Below, one piece after another: positions 26,188-34,548 of a DNA stretch of 64,000 bases (its first letter is position 1; each line of letters opens with the position of its first letter). The stretch spans positions 1,178,001 to 1,242,000 of the forward strand of contig NZ_CP082839.1 of assembly GCF_019930585.1 (NCBI RefSeq). The letters are read 5' to 3'. The notes under the pieces were generated by a model. It worked only from the letters and a program-made list of their open reading frames with translations, made no database searches and was not told the DNA's origin. The stretch comes from Sphingomonas nostoxanthinifaciens (GTDB lineage: Bacteria > Pseudomonadota > Alphaproteobacteria > Sphingomonadales > Sphingomonadaceae). The position numbers and the translations under genes are program-made.

Positions 26188-27081
26188 ATGGTGGCCTACG
26201 TCGTGGAGCAGCTCGACACCGTCACGATCTCCGCCAAGTCGCTGATCGACGGGATGGACCTGATGAGTCCGTTCGTCTGGAAGGAAGGCGCGCTCTATCG
26301 CGTCATGATCCGCGGCGTGCCGGACCCGCGCGGCCCGCACGATCCGACCGGGGTCATTGCCGGCGGCGCGAGCCGCGACGGGCTTGCCTTCATCATGGAC
26401 GCAGGCCTCGCGATCACGCCAGGCCCAGGACCCGCCGACATCGGCGGTTGCGAGGACCCGACCGTCCTCACGGACAATGGGCAGTACCTGATCTACTATA
26501 CCGGCGTCGATGCGGCCCGGCTGCAGGGTGGGATGATCCTCGCCGCCGGTGCCGACCTCTCCGCGCTCGTCAAGGAAGAGGTGGTGCTGACGGCGCCGCC
26601 GGGCGAGGGCAACATCAAGGAGGCCACGCTCGCGCAGACCTCCAAAGGCGACTGGCGGCTGTTCTACGAATATGCTGCCAACGGGGCCTCGCGCATCGGC
26701 ATGGCGACCGGTCCAACGCCGAAGGGCCCGTGGTCCGTCGGCGACGATCCATTCGGCATCCGCGAGGACAGCTGGGACAATTGGCACCTCTCCACGGGTC
26801 CGATCACGCAGCTGCCGGGGCAGGACCCGGTGATGTTCTACAACGGCGCCACTCACGACGCGCGCTGGCGGATCGGCTGGATCAGCTTCGATCCCGACTT
26901 CACGCGCGTCACGGGCCGTGGGCTTGAGCCGATGCTGGTCCCGCCGCCGGCAATCACGCGCGAGGCGACCGACATCGCCTTTGCGGCCTCGACGGTGATG
27001 GAGGGCGACCTGATCGCGCTCTACTATTCGCTTGAGGATCGCATGCTGCGGCGAGCGCTGGTGCGGCGATACACCGGCTGA
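26188..27081 (+). CDS. GH130-like glycosidase/phosphorylase
   Basis: A 297-residue predicted five-bladed beta-propeller. Blade motifs include IGGCEDPTVLTDNGQYLIYYTG (a G.EDPR/T signature), NIKEATLAQTSKGDWRLFYEY and TDIAFAASTVMEGDLIALYYS. GH130 enzymes are beta-1,2- or beta-1,4-mannoside phosphorylases or hydrolases, and a catalytic Asp is expected in the EDP motif. It follows the SDR by 4 bp, so the two are probably one transcriptional unit. A role in making or recycling a compatible sugar is an inference. The exact substrate cannot be read. Confidence 0.75.
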   Translation: MVAYVVEQLDTVTISAKSLIDGMDLMSPFVWKEGALYRVMIRGVPDPRGPHDPTGVIAGGASRDGLAFIMDAGLAITPGPGPADIGGCEDPTVLTDNGQYLIYYTGVDAARLQGGMILAAGADLSALVKEEVVLTAPPGEGNIKEATLAQTSKGDWRLFYEYAANGASRIGMATGPTPKGPWSVGDDPFGIREDSWDNWHLSTGPITQLPGQDPVMFYNGATHDARWRIGWISFDPDFTRVTGRGLEPMLVPPPAITREATDIAFAASTVMEGDLIALYYSLEDRMLRRALVRRYTG

Positions 27082-27135
27082 GACGTCCCCTTCTTCAACC
27101 CAGTTCGCCGGTCCGACCGGCAGAACGGAGCAACT

Positions 27136-27606
27136 ATGTCGCTGATGGATATGATCGAGCAGGCCGCCGGAAGCGGAGCGTTGCAGCATATTGGAGCCCG
27201 CGCGGGCATCTCACCGCAGCAGATGCAAGAGGTCATGGGTCACCTTGCTCCCGTGCTCGGTCCCAAGCTCGCGGAGCACGCCGCAACGGCTGGCTTCGAC
27301 GGCGTTCCGACCGGAGATGCCGCACCGATGCCCGGGAGTGCCGAAGCGGATGAGCATGGCCGTTCGATCCTCGGCCAGATCCTGGGATCGAAGGACGCGA
27401 GCCGATCGGTCGCGGCGGATGCCAGCGCTGGCACCGGCGTGAACGTGGACATGATCAAGTCGCTGCTGCCCCAGCTCGCCTCGATTGCTGCGGTCGCCAT
27501 GGCCTCCCGTCAGGGCGGTGCGGGTGGCGGCCTCGGCGGAATGCTGGGCGGCCTGCTCGGCACGGCAGCCGCGCCTGACTTTACTCACCAAGGAGAGATA
27601 CGATGA
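27136..27606 (+). CDS. DUF937 (YidB-like) family protein
   Basis: A 156-residue protein starting MSLMDMIEQAAGSGALQHIG and continuing with ARAGISPQQMQEVMGHLAPVLGPKL, the typical DUF937/YidB opening. A second helical module carries MIKSLLPQLASIAAVAMASRQ followed by a Gly-rich GGAGGGLGGMLGGLLG tail. Role unknown; it is often found beside stress genes. It has a GGAGC-type ribosome site and overlaps the next gene by ATGA at 27603. Confidence 0.78.
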   Translation: MSLMDMIEQAAGSGALQHIGARAGISPQQMQEVMGHLAPVLGPKLAEHAATAGFDGVPTGDAAPMPGSAEADEHGRSILGQILGSKDASRSVAADASAGTGVNVDMIKSLLPQLASIAAVAMASRQGGAGGGLGGMLGGLLGTAAAPDFTHQGEIR

Positions 27607-28007
27607 GCATCTTCGGTACGATCATGAACAAGATCTTCCACCATGGTCAGGCGGCACCGGCTGCTGCCGCGCCCGCGGCGGTTGCGCAGCCGCAAGCCCC
27701 GGCGGCGGCACCGGCCGCTCCCGCGGCTGCGGCGCCCGCGCCCCAGCAACCGGTCGACGTTGCTGCCGTGCTCACGCAGATGGCGGCGGCGAAAGGCCGA
27801 CCTTCCAACTGGCAGACGTCGATCGTGGACCTCCTGACCCTGCTTGACATGGATGCGAGCCTCGCTGCGCGGAAGGAACTCGCGAACGAACTCAACATCC
27901 ATGTCGGCGCCGACGGCACGGCGGAGGAGAACATCGCCTTGCACAAGGCGGTGATGGGCAAGCTGGCCGAGAACGGCGGCAAAGTTCCTGCCGACTTGCG
28001 CGGGTAA
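27603..28007 (+). CDS. DUF3597 domain protein
   Basis: A 134-residue protein. It starts MSIFGTIMNKIFHHGQ, then has a Pro/Ala-rich linker (about 17-46), then a DUF3597 domain (DVAAVLTQMAAAKGRPSNWQTSIVDLL, DASLAARKELANELN). DUF3597 is a small LysM-neighbour-type helical family known from stress operons. It overlaps the DUF937 gene by 4 bp and is the last gene of the island before IS6 copy E, whose left end begins 14 bp after its stop. Confidence 0.85.
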   Translation: MSIFGTIMNKIFHHGQAAPAAAAPAAVAQPQAPAAAPAAPAAAAPAPQQPVDVAAVLTQMAAAKGRPSNWQTSIVDLLTLLDMDASLAARKELANELNIHVGADGTAEENIALHKAVMGKLAENGGKVPADLRG

Positions 28008-28021
28008 CAACTGCCGTGGCC

Positions 28022-28850
28022 GGGCTTTGTCAGATCTGTGGGGCCGTCGCTAAGCGAGGGCGATGAGCCGCAAATCCAGAGCGAAGCCGCCCTCCCCGTT
28101 CCGGTGCTTCAACTCCTCGCCGGAGGTGATCCGGCTGGTGGTGCTGATGTACGTGCGCTTTCCGCTCTCGTTGCGCAATGGCGAGGACCTGCTGTTCGAG
28201 CGCGGGATCGACATCTGCCATGAGACGGTGCGGCTGTGGTGGAACAGGTTCGGTCCGCTGTTCGCAGGCGACATCCGCCGCCAACGTGCCTCAGCGATGC
28301 GTGGCTTCCGCCACTGGCGCTGGCACCTCGACGAGGTCTACGTGAAGATCAATGGCGAGACGCACTACCTCTGGCGTGCGGTCGATCACGAAGGCGAGGT
28401 GCTCGAGAGCTACGTCACCAGGACCAGAGACAAGGCTGCCGCTCTCAGGTTCATGAAGAAGGCGCTGAAGCGCCATGGCTCGCCTGAGGCAATCACCACC
28501 GACGGCCTACGGTCCTATGGAGCTTCGATGGACGAGCTAGGCAACCGCGCAAAGCAGGAGATTGGCCGCTATGCCAACAACCGCGTCGAGAACTCTCACC
28601 TGCCATTCCGACGACGAGAGCGCGCGATGTTGAGGTTCAGACAGATGCGGTCGCTGCAGAAGTTCGCCTCGGTTCACGCCAACATCCACAACCACTTCGC
28701 TCTCGAACGCCACCTCATCGACCGCCAGACCTACAAGCTTCGCCGCTCAGCCGCCTTGGCCGAGTGGCAGATCCTCGCGAGCTAGGCTCGCTGCCCTCAT
28801 AGAGCGAACTCCATCCAGTGGAGACGAGTTCGCATTAGACTGACAGCACC
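28022..28850 (+). mobile_element. IS6 family insertion sequence (copy E), intact
   Basis: 829 bp. The left end GGCTTTGTCAGATC (about 28022) is more divergent. The right end is ACTGACAGCACC (to 28850). It holds one intact transposase. It is in direct orientation with copy D and forms the right border of the stress island. Its right end cuts into the second DUF3489 copy. Confidence 0.88.
28063..28785 (+). CDS. IS6 family transposase (copy E)
   Basis: A 240-residue IS6 transposase (MSRKSRAKPPSPFRCFNSSP). The DDE residues are in HLDEVYVK, TTDGLRSYG and NNRVENSHLPF. It is the most divergent of the intact copies, with changes such as NGEDLL for NVEDLL, GETHYLWR and MRSLQKFASVHANIHNH. It is intact, so it could act on directly repeated copies A and D as well if the ends are compatible. 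Confidence 0.95.
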   Translation: MSRKSRAKPPSPFRCFNSSPEVIRLVVLMYVRFPLSLRNGEDLLFERGIDICHETVRLWWNRFGPLFAGDIRRQRASAMRGFRHWRWHLDEVYVKINGETHYLWRAVDHEGEVLESYVTRTRDKAAALRFMKKALKRHGSPEAITTDGLRSYGASMDELGNRAKQEIGRYANNRVENSHLPFRRRERAMLRFRQMRSLQKFASVHANIHNHFALERHLIDRQTYKLRRSAALAEWQILAS

Positions 28851-29309
28851 GTTCGATCGCATGCCCCTTCTTGCGCAAGCCGGTCAGCGCTGCCCGGGTG
28901 CTGTGCGGTAGCCAGGCGGTCGCGGTGATGAGCTCGGTCAAGGTGGCACCTGCGTCGCGGCGCAGGAGGTCGAGCACCGCGGCGGTCTTGTTGGCGCGGG
29001 CAGGCGAGGGGCAAACGCAGGCAGCTGGGCTGGCGCAGGCGGGCCCACTTCATCAGGCTCGATGCCGATCGCCGCGAGCCCCGCATCGGTCGCGAACAGG
29101 CCGAAGCGGAGATCGCCGTCGGTGCGGCTCACTGCCGCCGACACGCTTGTCTCCAGTTCTTTGATCAGGTTGGCCGCGGTGAGGGCCGCGAGCGCCTTGC
29201 TCAACCCGCCGCTGGGCTTCAGCGTCCCAGGCAGGGGAAAGAGGCTCCGATCCTCCCGCTGCGCTGCGGTGGAGAGCAGGATGGTCTGGGTGTCGCTGAG
29301 GCGTGGCAT
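28851..29309 (-). pseudogene. Second DUF3489 copy, frameshifted and cut by IS6 copy E
   Basis: The ATG at 29309 (MPRLSDTQTILLSTAAQRED) matches the copy at 12152 closely. A single G is missing in the G-run near 29010, where copy 1 has GAGGGGG and this one GAGGGG, and this shifts the frame. The other frame then carries LDLLRRDAGATLTELITATA, WLPHSTRAALTGLRKKGHAIER, reaching further than copy 1, up to the IS6 right end at 28850. Both copies are thus non-functional and truncated by different IS6 elements. Confidence 0.82.
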
Positions 29310-29333
29310 GACAGGTCTCCGGCGGGCGCGGCG

Positions 29334-29358
29334 CCTTGTCCTGAGCTTAGTCGAAGGG
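29334..29358. repeat. Sphingomonad short interspersed repeat motif
   Basis: The motif CTTGTCCTGAGCTTAGTCGA, followed by AGGG, is of the kind widely repeated in sphingomonad genomes (CCCTTCGAC..AGCTCAGGACA). It is absent at the matching place in the first DUF3489 copy region (about 12175), so it marks an insertion in this copy. Confidence 0.5.
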
Positions 29359-29510
29359 CGCTCCCACCAGCCACAGCCCCGGCGATCACCATCCCGGAAC
29401 TCGACACGCTCAGCAGCGGGTCGACTTGTACTGTCGCTCCGGTGCGGGGAGAAGTCGAGCGCGGTTCAGGCGGCAGCGGTGCACCTTGGCAAAGCAGGCT
29501 GCCGTACGCA

Positions 29511-29672
29511 GGTATTGTCAGACCTAATTACCCCGCTAGAGTTGAGCCGCTGTCAGTGCCTGCGAACTCGTCTGGCTGGTTCCAGACGCACTCGTATTTT
29601 GCCTCGGGTGCGGGACAAAGTAGCAGAGGAATTCGCTTCTGGAAGCCCAGATTAGATTGCTCTGACAACACC
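29511..29672 (+). mobile_element. 162-bp miniature element with IS6-like ends (copy 1)
   Basis: It starts GGTATTGTCAGACC and ends TCTGACAACACC, whose reverse complement is GGTGTTGTCAGA. Inside, GCTGTCAGTGCCTGCGAACTCGTC resembles an inverted IS6 right end. It has no coding capacity. An element of exactly the same length with the same ends and the same internal block is at 48301-48462. The flank up to 29510 is homologous to the empty DUF3489 upstream region near 12340. Confidence 0.65.
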
Positions 29673-29734
29673 CTTGCGGGTCGAGCCTGCCCGCTTCACA
29701 TCAAAGCCGCACCACCAAAATCCGGGACCAACAT

Positions 29735-30583
29735 CTAGTGGCGTAAGAAGGGTCGCGGTTTGCTGAAATCGATGGACTCGCTTAGCGAACCCCACCGGCC
29801 GAGATCCTCCGGAAATTCGGCGACGCGCTGGGTCGCCATTGAGACGGCGTCGGAGCCCAGCAGCAGGTTAAGTGGCACGGTCGGCGCCTCGGTCATTTCG
29901 AAGATCCGCTGCGCGGCCTGTGCAGGATCGCCATTCTGCCGACCATCGCTTCGATTGAGCGCTTCCCTGGCGAGATGGGCGGTTTCCGCATAGGCGTCGA
30001 TATGGCCTGCGGCCTGTCCTGTCGCGCCGTTGAAACGGGTCCGCAGTCCGCCGGGCATGACGTTGGTCACGCGAATTCCAAAGGGACGTACCTCTTGGGC
30101 CAGTGTTTGGCCCAACCCCTCGAGCGCGAACTTGCTGGCGCAATAAGCGCCGGTACCGGACCAAGGTCTGAAGCCCGAAATCGAGGTGATGTTGATGATG
30201 TGGCCACTGGCGCGGTCACGCATCGCCGGGAGTATTGCCTGAATGAAGGCAAGCGGCGCCACGAGATTGACCTCCATGAGCTGACGAAGTTGGTCGGGCG
30301 CGGTTTCCTCGATGGCGCCGGTGAAGCCTTGGCCTGCATTATTTACGAGGACATCGATCCGGCCGAGCCTCGCCAGCACACTTTCGACGGCTGTTGCGAC
30401 CGCGGCATGATCGGTGACGTCGAGCACCCGGCCGATCGCGCCGGGCACCGCCTCCTCAAAATCGAGACGATCGGTTTCGCGGCGCACCGTGCCCACTACG
30501 GTGTGCCCGGCTTGTGCCACGGTTTCCGCCAGTGCCCGGCCAAGACCGCCGCTCACCCCGGTGATCAGCCAATTCTTGCTCAT
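29735..30583 (-). CDS. SDR family oxidoreductase
   Basis: A 282-residue classical SDR: TGVSGGLGRALA (about 8-19), LDVTDH, NNAGQGFTGAIEE, the Ser in NITSISGFRPW, and the Tyr-Lys in YCASKFALEGL. The downstream HIDAYAETAHLAREALNRSDGRQNGDP segment and length match SDRs of the oxidoreductase/17-beta-HSD-like group. An arginine after beta-2 (VRRETDRLD) suggests NADP(H). It is the first gene beyond the IS-rich zone and lies on the same strand as the TonB receptor and quinone oxidoreductase, 75 bp from the receptor gene. Confidence 0.88.
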   Translation of the reverse strand: MSKNWLITGVSGGLGRALAETVAQAGHTVVGTVRRETDRLDFEEAVPGAIGRVLDVTDHAAVATAVESVLARLGRIDVLVNNAGQGFTGAIEETAPDQLRQLMEVNLVAPLAFIQAILPAMRDRASGHIINITSISGFRPWSGTGAYCASKFALEGLGQTLAQEVRPFGIRVTNVMPGGLRTRFNGATGQAAGHIDAYAETAHLAREALNRSDGRQNGDPAQAAQRIFEMTEAPTVPLNLLLGSDAVSMATQRVAEFPEDLGRWGSLSESIDFSKPRPFLRH

Positions 30584-30658
30584 GATCGCGTCCTAAAGAT
30601 GAGGCGGTGATGGCCTTACCCTGCCACCGCCCCACAACCCAACAGCCCTACCGTCTGA

Positions 30659-33073
30659 TCAGAATTTGAAGCCGAGCGTCACCTTCCACTCGCGCCCGAG
30701 GCCTGGGATTGTCACGACGTTGGCGGTCGTGTCGGTCGCTGGCTGATAATATCGCTTGTCGAACAGGTTGGTGACGTTGCCCGTGATTGTATACGGGCCA
30801 TGCTGCACGAACACCGAGAGGTTCGCGACCGTGTGATCGTGGAAATAGACTTTGTACGGCGCCGGCAGCAGCGTCGAGGTATTGCCGGTGTAGACTGCTC
30901 CGAGCGTACCACCGAAGGTGCCCCAACTCATTGGGTTGCTGGTATAGCTGACGAAGAGGCTGTCGATCGTTTTCGGGATCAACGTGTAGGTGTAGCGCAG
31001 ATCAGGGTAGAACACCGAATAAGCGGCGCGATAATTGACGCCATAGCCATTGACGCCGCTGACGCCCGCTGCAGTCGGCGGGATGTAGGTCGTCGTCGTA
31101 TCGCCCAGCACCAAGGTCCGCTGGAGGTTCCCTGACGCGGTGATGCTGATATTGCGGTTGAGAACATATCGAACCTCGCCTTCAAGGCCCTTGCTATGCG
31201 TGGCGACCTGCGTGTTTGACAACGGATCATTCCGTGTTCGGCGCTGCTTATAGATGGCAACCGAACCGACCAGATGGCCACTGAGCAAGTCGAACTTCAC
31301 GCCAGCTTCGTCAAGCCGGGACTTGGAGAGCCAATCGCGATTGTAAATTTGCCCCGGCTGGATATCTCCGGCCTGATTGGTCTCCAGCGCCGAAGTATCG
31401 GCGTGGGTAACATACGGGACCAGGCCAAAGCCGGTCTTGTAATTGATGCTGGCGCTGTAGCTGCCCTTGCCTTGGCTGGCCGTATAATCCTGTCCCTTGA
31501 CCACGGTATAGACAATCGTGCCTGCGTCGCGCGAGGTGACGCCGAAATCGTCATATCGACCGCTGAGCAGGATCCCTAGTCGATCGAACAACGTGACATC
31601 GGCTACTGCGAAGGCACCGGCGTCGGTCGACTTGGCGTGAACCTGCGTCTCGAAAGTCTGGCCAATATTGCCCGGTTCGGAGCTGAACGGATCGTCGAAG
31701 ATGTCGGTAGGGGTCGCACCGTAGGAGATGTCGCGACGATCCACACTGACGAAGCCGCCGAGATAAGATTCATATTTGCGGCCGGCGAACCAGCGGTAAG
31801 AGGCGCCCGCAACCGTGTTCAGCTTCAGCCAGTCCGCAAGGACGAGCTTCTGATCGTAGGTGAAGCGGAACTCCTGCACGTGCGATTTATAGGATGCCGG
31901 AAATCCGTAGCTGAAAAAGCGATCGCTCTTCAGCGCATCGCGGAAATAGGACAGCTTGACGCTGGCATCGTCAAACGTCTTGCCGATATCAGCATAGTAG
32001 GTTTGCGTGGTGGTGTTCGAAAAATCACGATCACTGATCGAGATGTCGCGGGTCGAAAGATGCGTCGTGCCAACCTCGGCATCGAGCGTCGAACGCGCCG
32101 TCACGGGCCCTGGGCTGACTCCATTATACTGATTGTGAAAAGATTTCATGCCGGCCTCGTTCGGCGTGAGACGGCCATTGCCATCGGTGTCGACCAGCGA
32201 GGTGTCGCGGCCGGTGATATAGGTGCCGTGGTCGACGAGGTCCTGCGTCAATCGATTCTGGAATGTCTGAATATAGCCCTTCGAATGATAGATCATTCCG
32301 CCGGCATTGAAGAAAAATCCGTTACCAAGATCGAAATCGGCGGCAATCTGATATAATTGATAGCGTGGATGAACGCCGCGGTAGTAGCTGTGCGAATCAT
32401 CGGCTTCGACATAACCGGAGAGGCCGCCAGTTATGCCGCCGATCGCGACCGGCGCGCTCAGTTTTCCGGTCACGTTCTTTTTGGCGTAGCTGCCAAAGGT
32501 TCCGGTCAGTTCGCCGGTCAGCTTGTCGGTTTTGGCTGCGCTGGCCTCGAAAGGAATATAATTGACGAACCCGCCAACCTTGCCGGCCCCGTAGATGGCT
32601 GATGGCGGCCCGCGCACGATCTGCACCTCGGACGCTCCGCCCAGCGGCGTTGCATAGGTGCCATAATTTGGCAGCCGCTGGAAATTCCGGAAATAATTGT
32701 CTGCGATTGTGCCGCGCAGATTTACCGAACCGGGGACGCCGTACCAGCTCGCCGTGCCAGCGCCCGGCGAAACCGCGATGAGGTCCGTCACCGATTTGAT
32801 CCCATAACGCGCTAGCGTAAGTGCGCTGGCGACGCTGGCAGCGCGGGGCGTTTCGACGAGCGACTTGCTCAGGCCGAAGACTGAATCGGTCGGTCGGGTT
32901 TCCAGCAGGCCCACCCGGTCGGCGGTGACGACAATATCACCCGAGGCTGCATCGCTGGCGGGTGCCGCAGCGGTTTGTGGATCCGGGTCGGCAGTGCCTG
33001 CCCAGGCCGGGGTGCTGCCCGAAAGAACGAGGAGCGACGCGCCCCACAAGAACTTAGAACCGAAATTACACAT
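30659..33073 (-). CDS. TonB-dependent outer-membrane receptor
   Basis: An 804-residue receptor from ATG 33073, with GGGAG upstream. A signal peptide (FLWGASLLVLSGSTPAWA) is followed by a plug domain (about 45-200: VTDLIAVSPGAG, VNLRGTIADNYF, VQIVRGPPSAIYGAGKVGGFVNY) and a 22-stranded barrel ending in the expected C-terminal Phe (WKVTLGFKF), with the NLFDKRYY motif near the end. It resembles siderophore-type receptors. An extracellular loop carries a perfect EF-hand-like 12-residue loop, DTDGNGRLTPNE (at 32156-32191). Its location in an aromatic catabolism cluster suggests uptake of the cluster's substrate or a metal. The substrate is not known. Confidence 0.9.
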   Translation of the reverse strand: MCNFGSKFLWGASLLVLSGSTPAWAGTADPDPQTAAAPASDAASGDIVVTADRVGLLETRPTDSVFGLSKSLVETPRAASVASALTLARYGIKSVTDLIAVSPGAGTASWYGVPGSVNLRGTIADNYFRNFQRLPNYGTYATPLGGASEVQIVRGPPSAIYGAGKVGGFVNYIPFEASAAKTDKLTGELTGTFGSYAKKNVTGKLSAPVAIGGITGGLSGYVEADDSHSYYRGVHPRYQLYQIAADFDLGNGFFFNAGGMIYHSKGYIQTFQNRLTQDLVDHGTYITGRDTSLVDTDGNGRLTPNEAGMKSFHNQYNGVSPGPVTARSTLDAEVGTTHLSTRDISISDRDFSNTTTQTYYADIGKTFDDASVKLSYFRDALKSDRFFSYGFPASYKSHVQEFRFTYDQKLVLADWLKLNTVAGASYRWFAGRKYESYLGGFVSVDRRDISYGATPTDIFDDPFSSEPGNIGQTFETQVHAKSTDAGAFAVADVTLFDRLGILLSGRYDDFGVTSRDAGTIVYTVVKGQDYTASQGKGSYSASINYKTGFGLVPYVTHADTSALETNQAGDIQPGQIYNRDWLSKSRLDEAGVKFDLLSGHLVGSVAIYKQRRTRNDPLSNTQVATHSKGLEGEVRYVLNRNISITASGNLQRTLVLGDTTTTYIPPTAAGVSGVNGYGVNYRAAYSVFYPDLRYTYTLIPKTIDSLFVSYTSNPMSWGTFGGTLGAVYTGNTSTLLPAPYKVYFHDHTVANLSVFVQHGPYTITGNVTNLFDKRYYQPATDTTANVVTIPGLGREWKVTLGFKF
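32156..32191 (-). other. EF-hand-like calcium loop inside the TonB receptor
   Basis: Twelve codons for D-T-D-G-N-G-R-L-T-P-N-E: Asp/Asp/Asn at positions 1, 3 and 5, Gly at 6, Leu at 8 and Glu at 12. This is the canonical EF-hand loop. Helix context is not evident, so metal binding is a prediction. Confidence 0.55.
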
Positions 33074-33283
33074 GCTTGAAACTCCCCGGCACGGTCTGCC
33101 AAGCCCATCGGTCATCGCGTTGTTATCTCCGCCGATGACCCCCTTTTGGCGATGTGACGGTATGACGACAGTCCCGGAAAGCACTTGTCCGTAGACGCCC
33201 TTGTACTTGGAGCCGTGCGGTCGTGCGTTCAGATGCAAGGATGCGGGCGCATCCCTGCAACTCGCACGGCACCCAGGCCAAAT

Positions 33284-34279
33284 TCAGGGGACGAGGACGA
33301 GCGACCCGACGGTGCGCCGGTTCTCCAGATCGTCGTGCGCGTGCACGACCTCGTCGAGCGGATAGACGAGATGGTTGCCGAGCGCAAAAACCCCGGCCTG
33401 GATCGCCTGGACGACATCGGCTGCACGCGCCTGGTATTCCGCGACATCCTCGTTGTAGGTGCCCCCGCTGAACTTGGTCAGATACAGGCCCTCATGCTGC
33501 AGTTCGATCGGATCGATCGGGTCGACCAGCCCCGAGGCCTGCCCAAACGACACCATCGTCCCGTAGCGCCGGATTGCCTTGAGCGAAGGCAGGAACACCG
33601 CGATCCCCACGCCGTCGAAGCAAACGTCGACTCCGCGGCCGCCAGTGATTTTCAGCGTGCGTGCGACGAAATCCTCCTCGGTATGCACGATCGCATGTGC
33701 GCAGCCGTTGGCGATCGCCCGCGCAACCTTGTCCTGCGAGCTGACCGTGCCGATCACGGTCGCGCCGAGATGGTGCGCCCATTGCGACAGGATCGATCCG
33801 ATCCCGCCCGCCGCGGCATGCAGCAAGATCGTATCCCCGGCCTTCACCGGGTAGCATTGGCGGATGATGCCCTGCACGGTGATGGCGCGGTAGAGCAGCG
33901 CTGCCGCGTCAACGTCCTTAATGTCGCCGGGCAGGATGAAACAGCGGTCGGCCGGGAACAGTCGTACCTCCGCATAAGCGCCGATCGTGAGCGAGGCAGA
34001 GGCATAGGCGATCCGGTCGCCGATCGCGAATTGCGTTACGCCGTCCCCGACTGCGTCAACAAAACCCACTCCTTCGAGGCCGGGCGTGAATGGAATGGGA
34101 AGCTTTGCCATGGAATGCTTTGGAGCGGTGCCGCGGCGATAATGAACGTCCGCGAAATTCACGCCGATTGCTGTCTGGCGGATTCGTAGCTCGCCTGGCC
34201 CGGGCATTCCCGGATCCAGATTGACGATCTTCATCGCGTTGGAGCCGCCGAGTTTCTCGACGATAACGGTTTTGGGCAT
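33284..34279 (-). CDS. Quinone oxidoreductase (zinc-independent MDR family)
   Basis: A 331-residue MDR protein from ATG 34279 (MPKTVIVEKLGGSNAMKIVN), with AAAGGAG upstream. It has GPGELRIRQTAIGVNFADVHYRRG, GLEGVGFVDAVGDGV, the nucleotide motif LHAAAGGIGSILSQWA (about 145-160) and VFDGVG-like CFDGVGIAVF. No zinc-binding cysteines are seen, as in QorA-type quinone reductases. It reduces quinones with NADPH. It is upstream of the TonB receptor on the same strand, 210 bp away, so it may be co-expressed with it. Confidence 0.9.
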   Translation of the reverse strand: MPKTVIVEKLGGSNAMKIVNLDPGMPGPGELRIRQTAIGVNFADVHYRRGTAPKHSMAKLPIPFTPGLEGVGFVDAVGDGVTQFAIGDRIAYASASLTIGAYAEVRLFPADRCFILPGDIKDVDAAALLYRAITVQGIIRQCYPVKAGDTILLHAAAGGIGSILSQWAHHLGATVIGTVSSQDKVARAIANGCAHAIVHTEEDFVARTLKITGGRGVDVCFDGVGIAVFLPSLKAIRRYGTMVSFGQASGLVDPIDPIELQHEGLYLTKFSGGTYNEDVAEYQARAADVVQAIQAGVFALGNHLVYPLDEVVHAHDDLENRRTVGSLVLVP

Positions 34280-34548
34280 GCTGTCTCCTTTCAATGAGAT
34301 AAGGGAATGTGGATCATAAGCATCTGATTCTGAGGGAAAGAAAGCGAGGTTGCAGGGGCCTTGATACTCGGGAGGATACGGTTCCACCGCTCCATAATCG
34401 GCTACGGCGGCGCGGTAAGGCCTCGAGCTGCGCTCGGCCGCGCCAGTCCATCAATTCGGGCAGGGCGGTCCAAACCAGCTGGCGGTGCGGCGCGTAGAAA
34501 AGCGCCACCTCATTGGGGCAGTTCTGCAGCGGCGTACGGAGCGATCAC

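Noticed and set aside
25381..27189. A 602-codon minus-strand frame antisense to the SDR and GH130-like genes
   Set aside because: It runs opposite two clear gene families on the plus strand. Long antisense frames are expected in high-GC DNA, and its sequence is Arg/Asp/His-rich with no family features.
16766..28858. Target-site duplication around the IS6 D-E island
   Set aside because: The 8-mers outside copy D (left) and copy E (right) differ, and so do those around the other IS6 copies, so simple transposon insertion cannot be claimed.
31637..32356. A 239-codon plus-strand frame inside the TonB receptor gene
   Set aside because: Antisense shadow of the receptor; no ribosome site or family signature.
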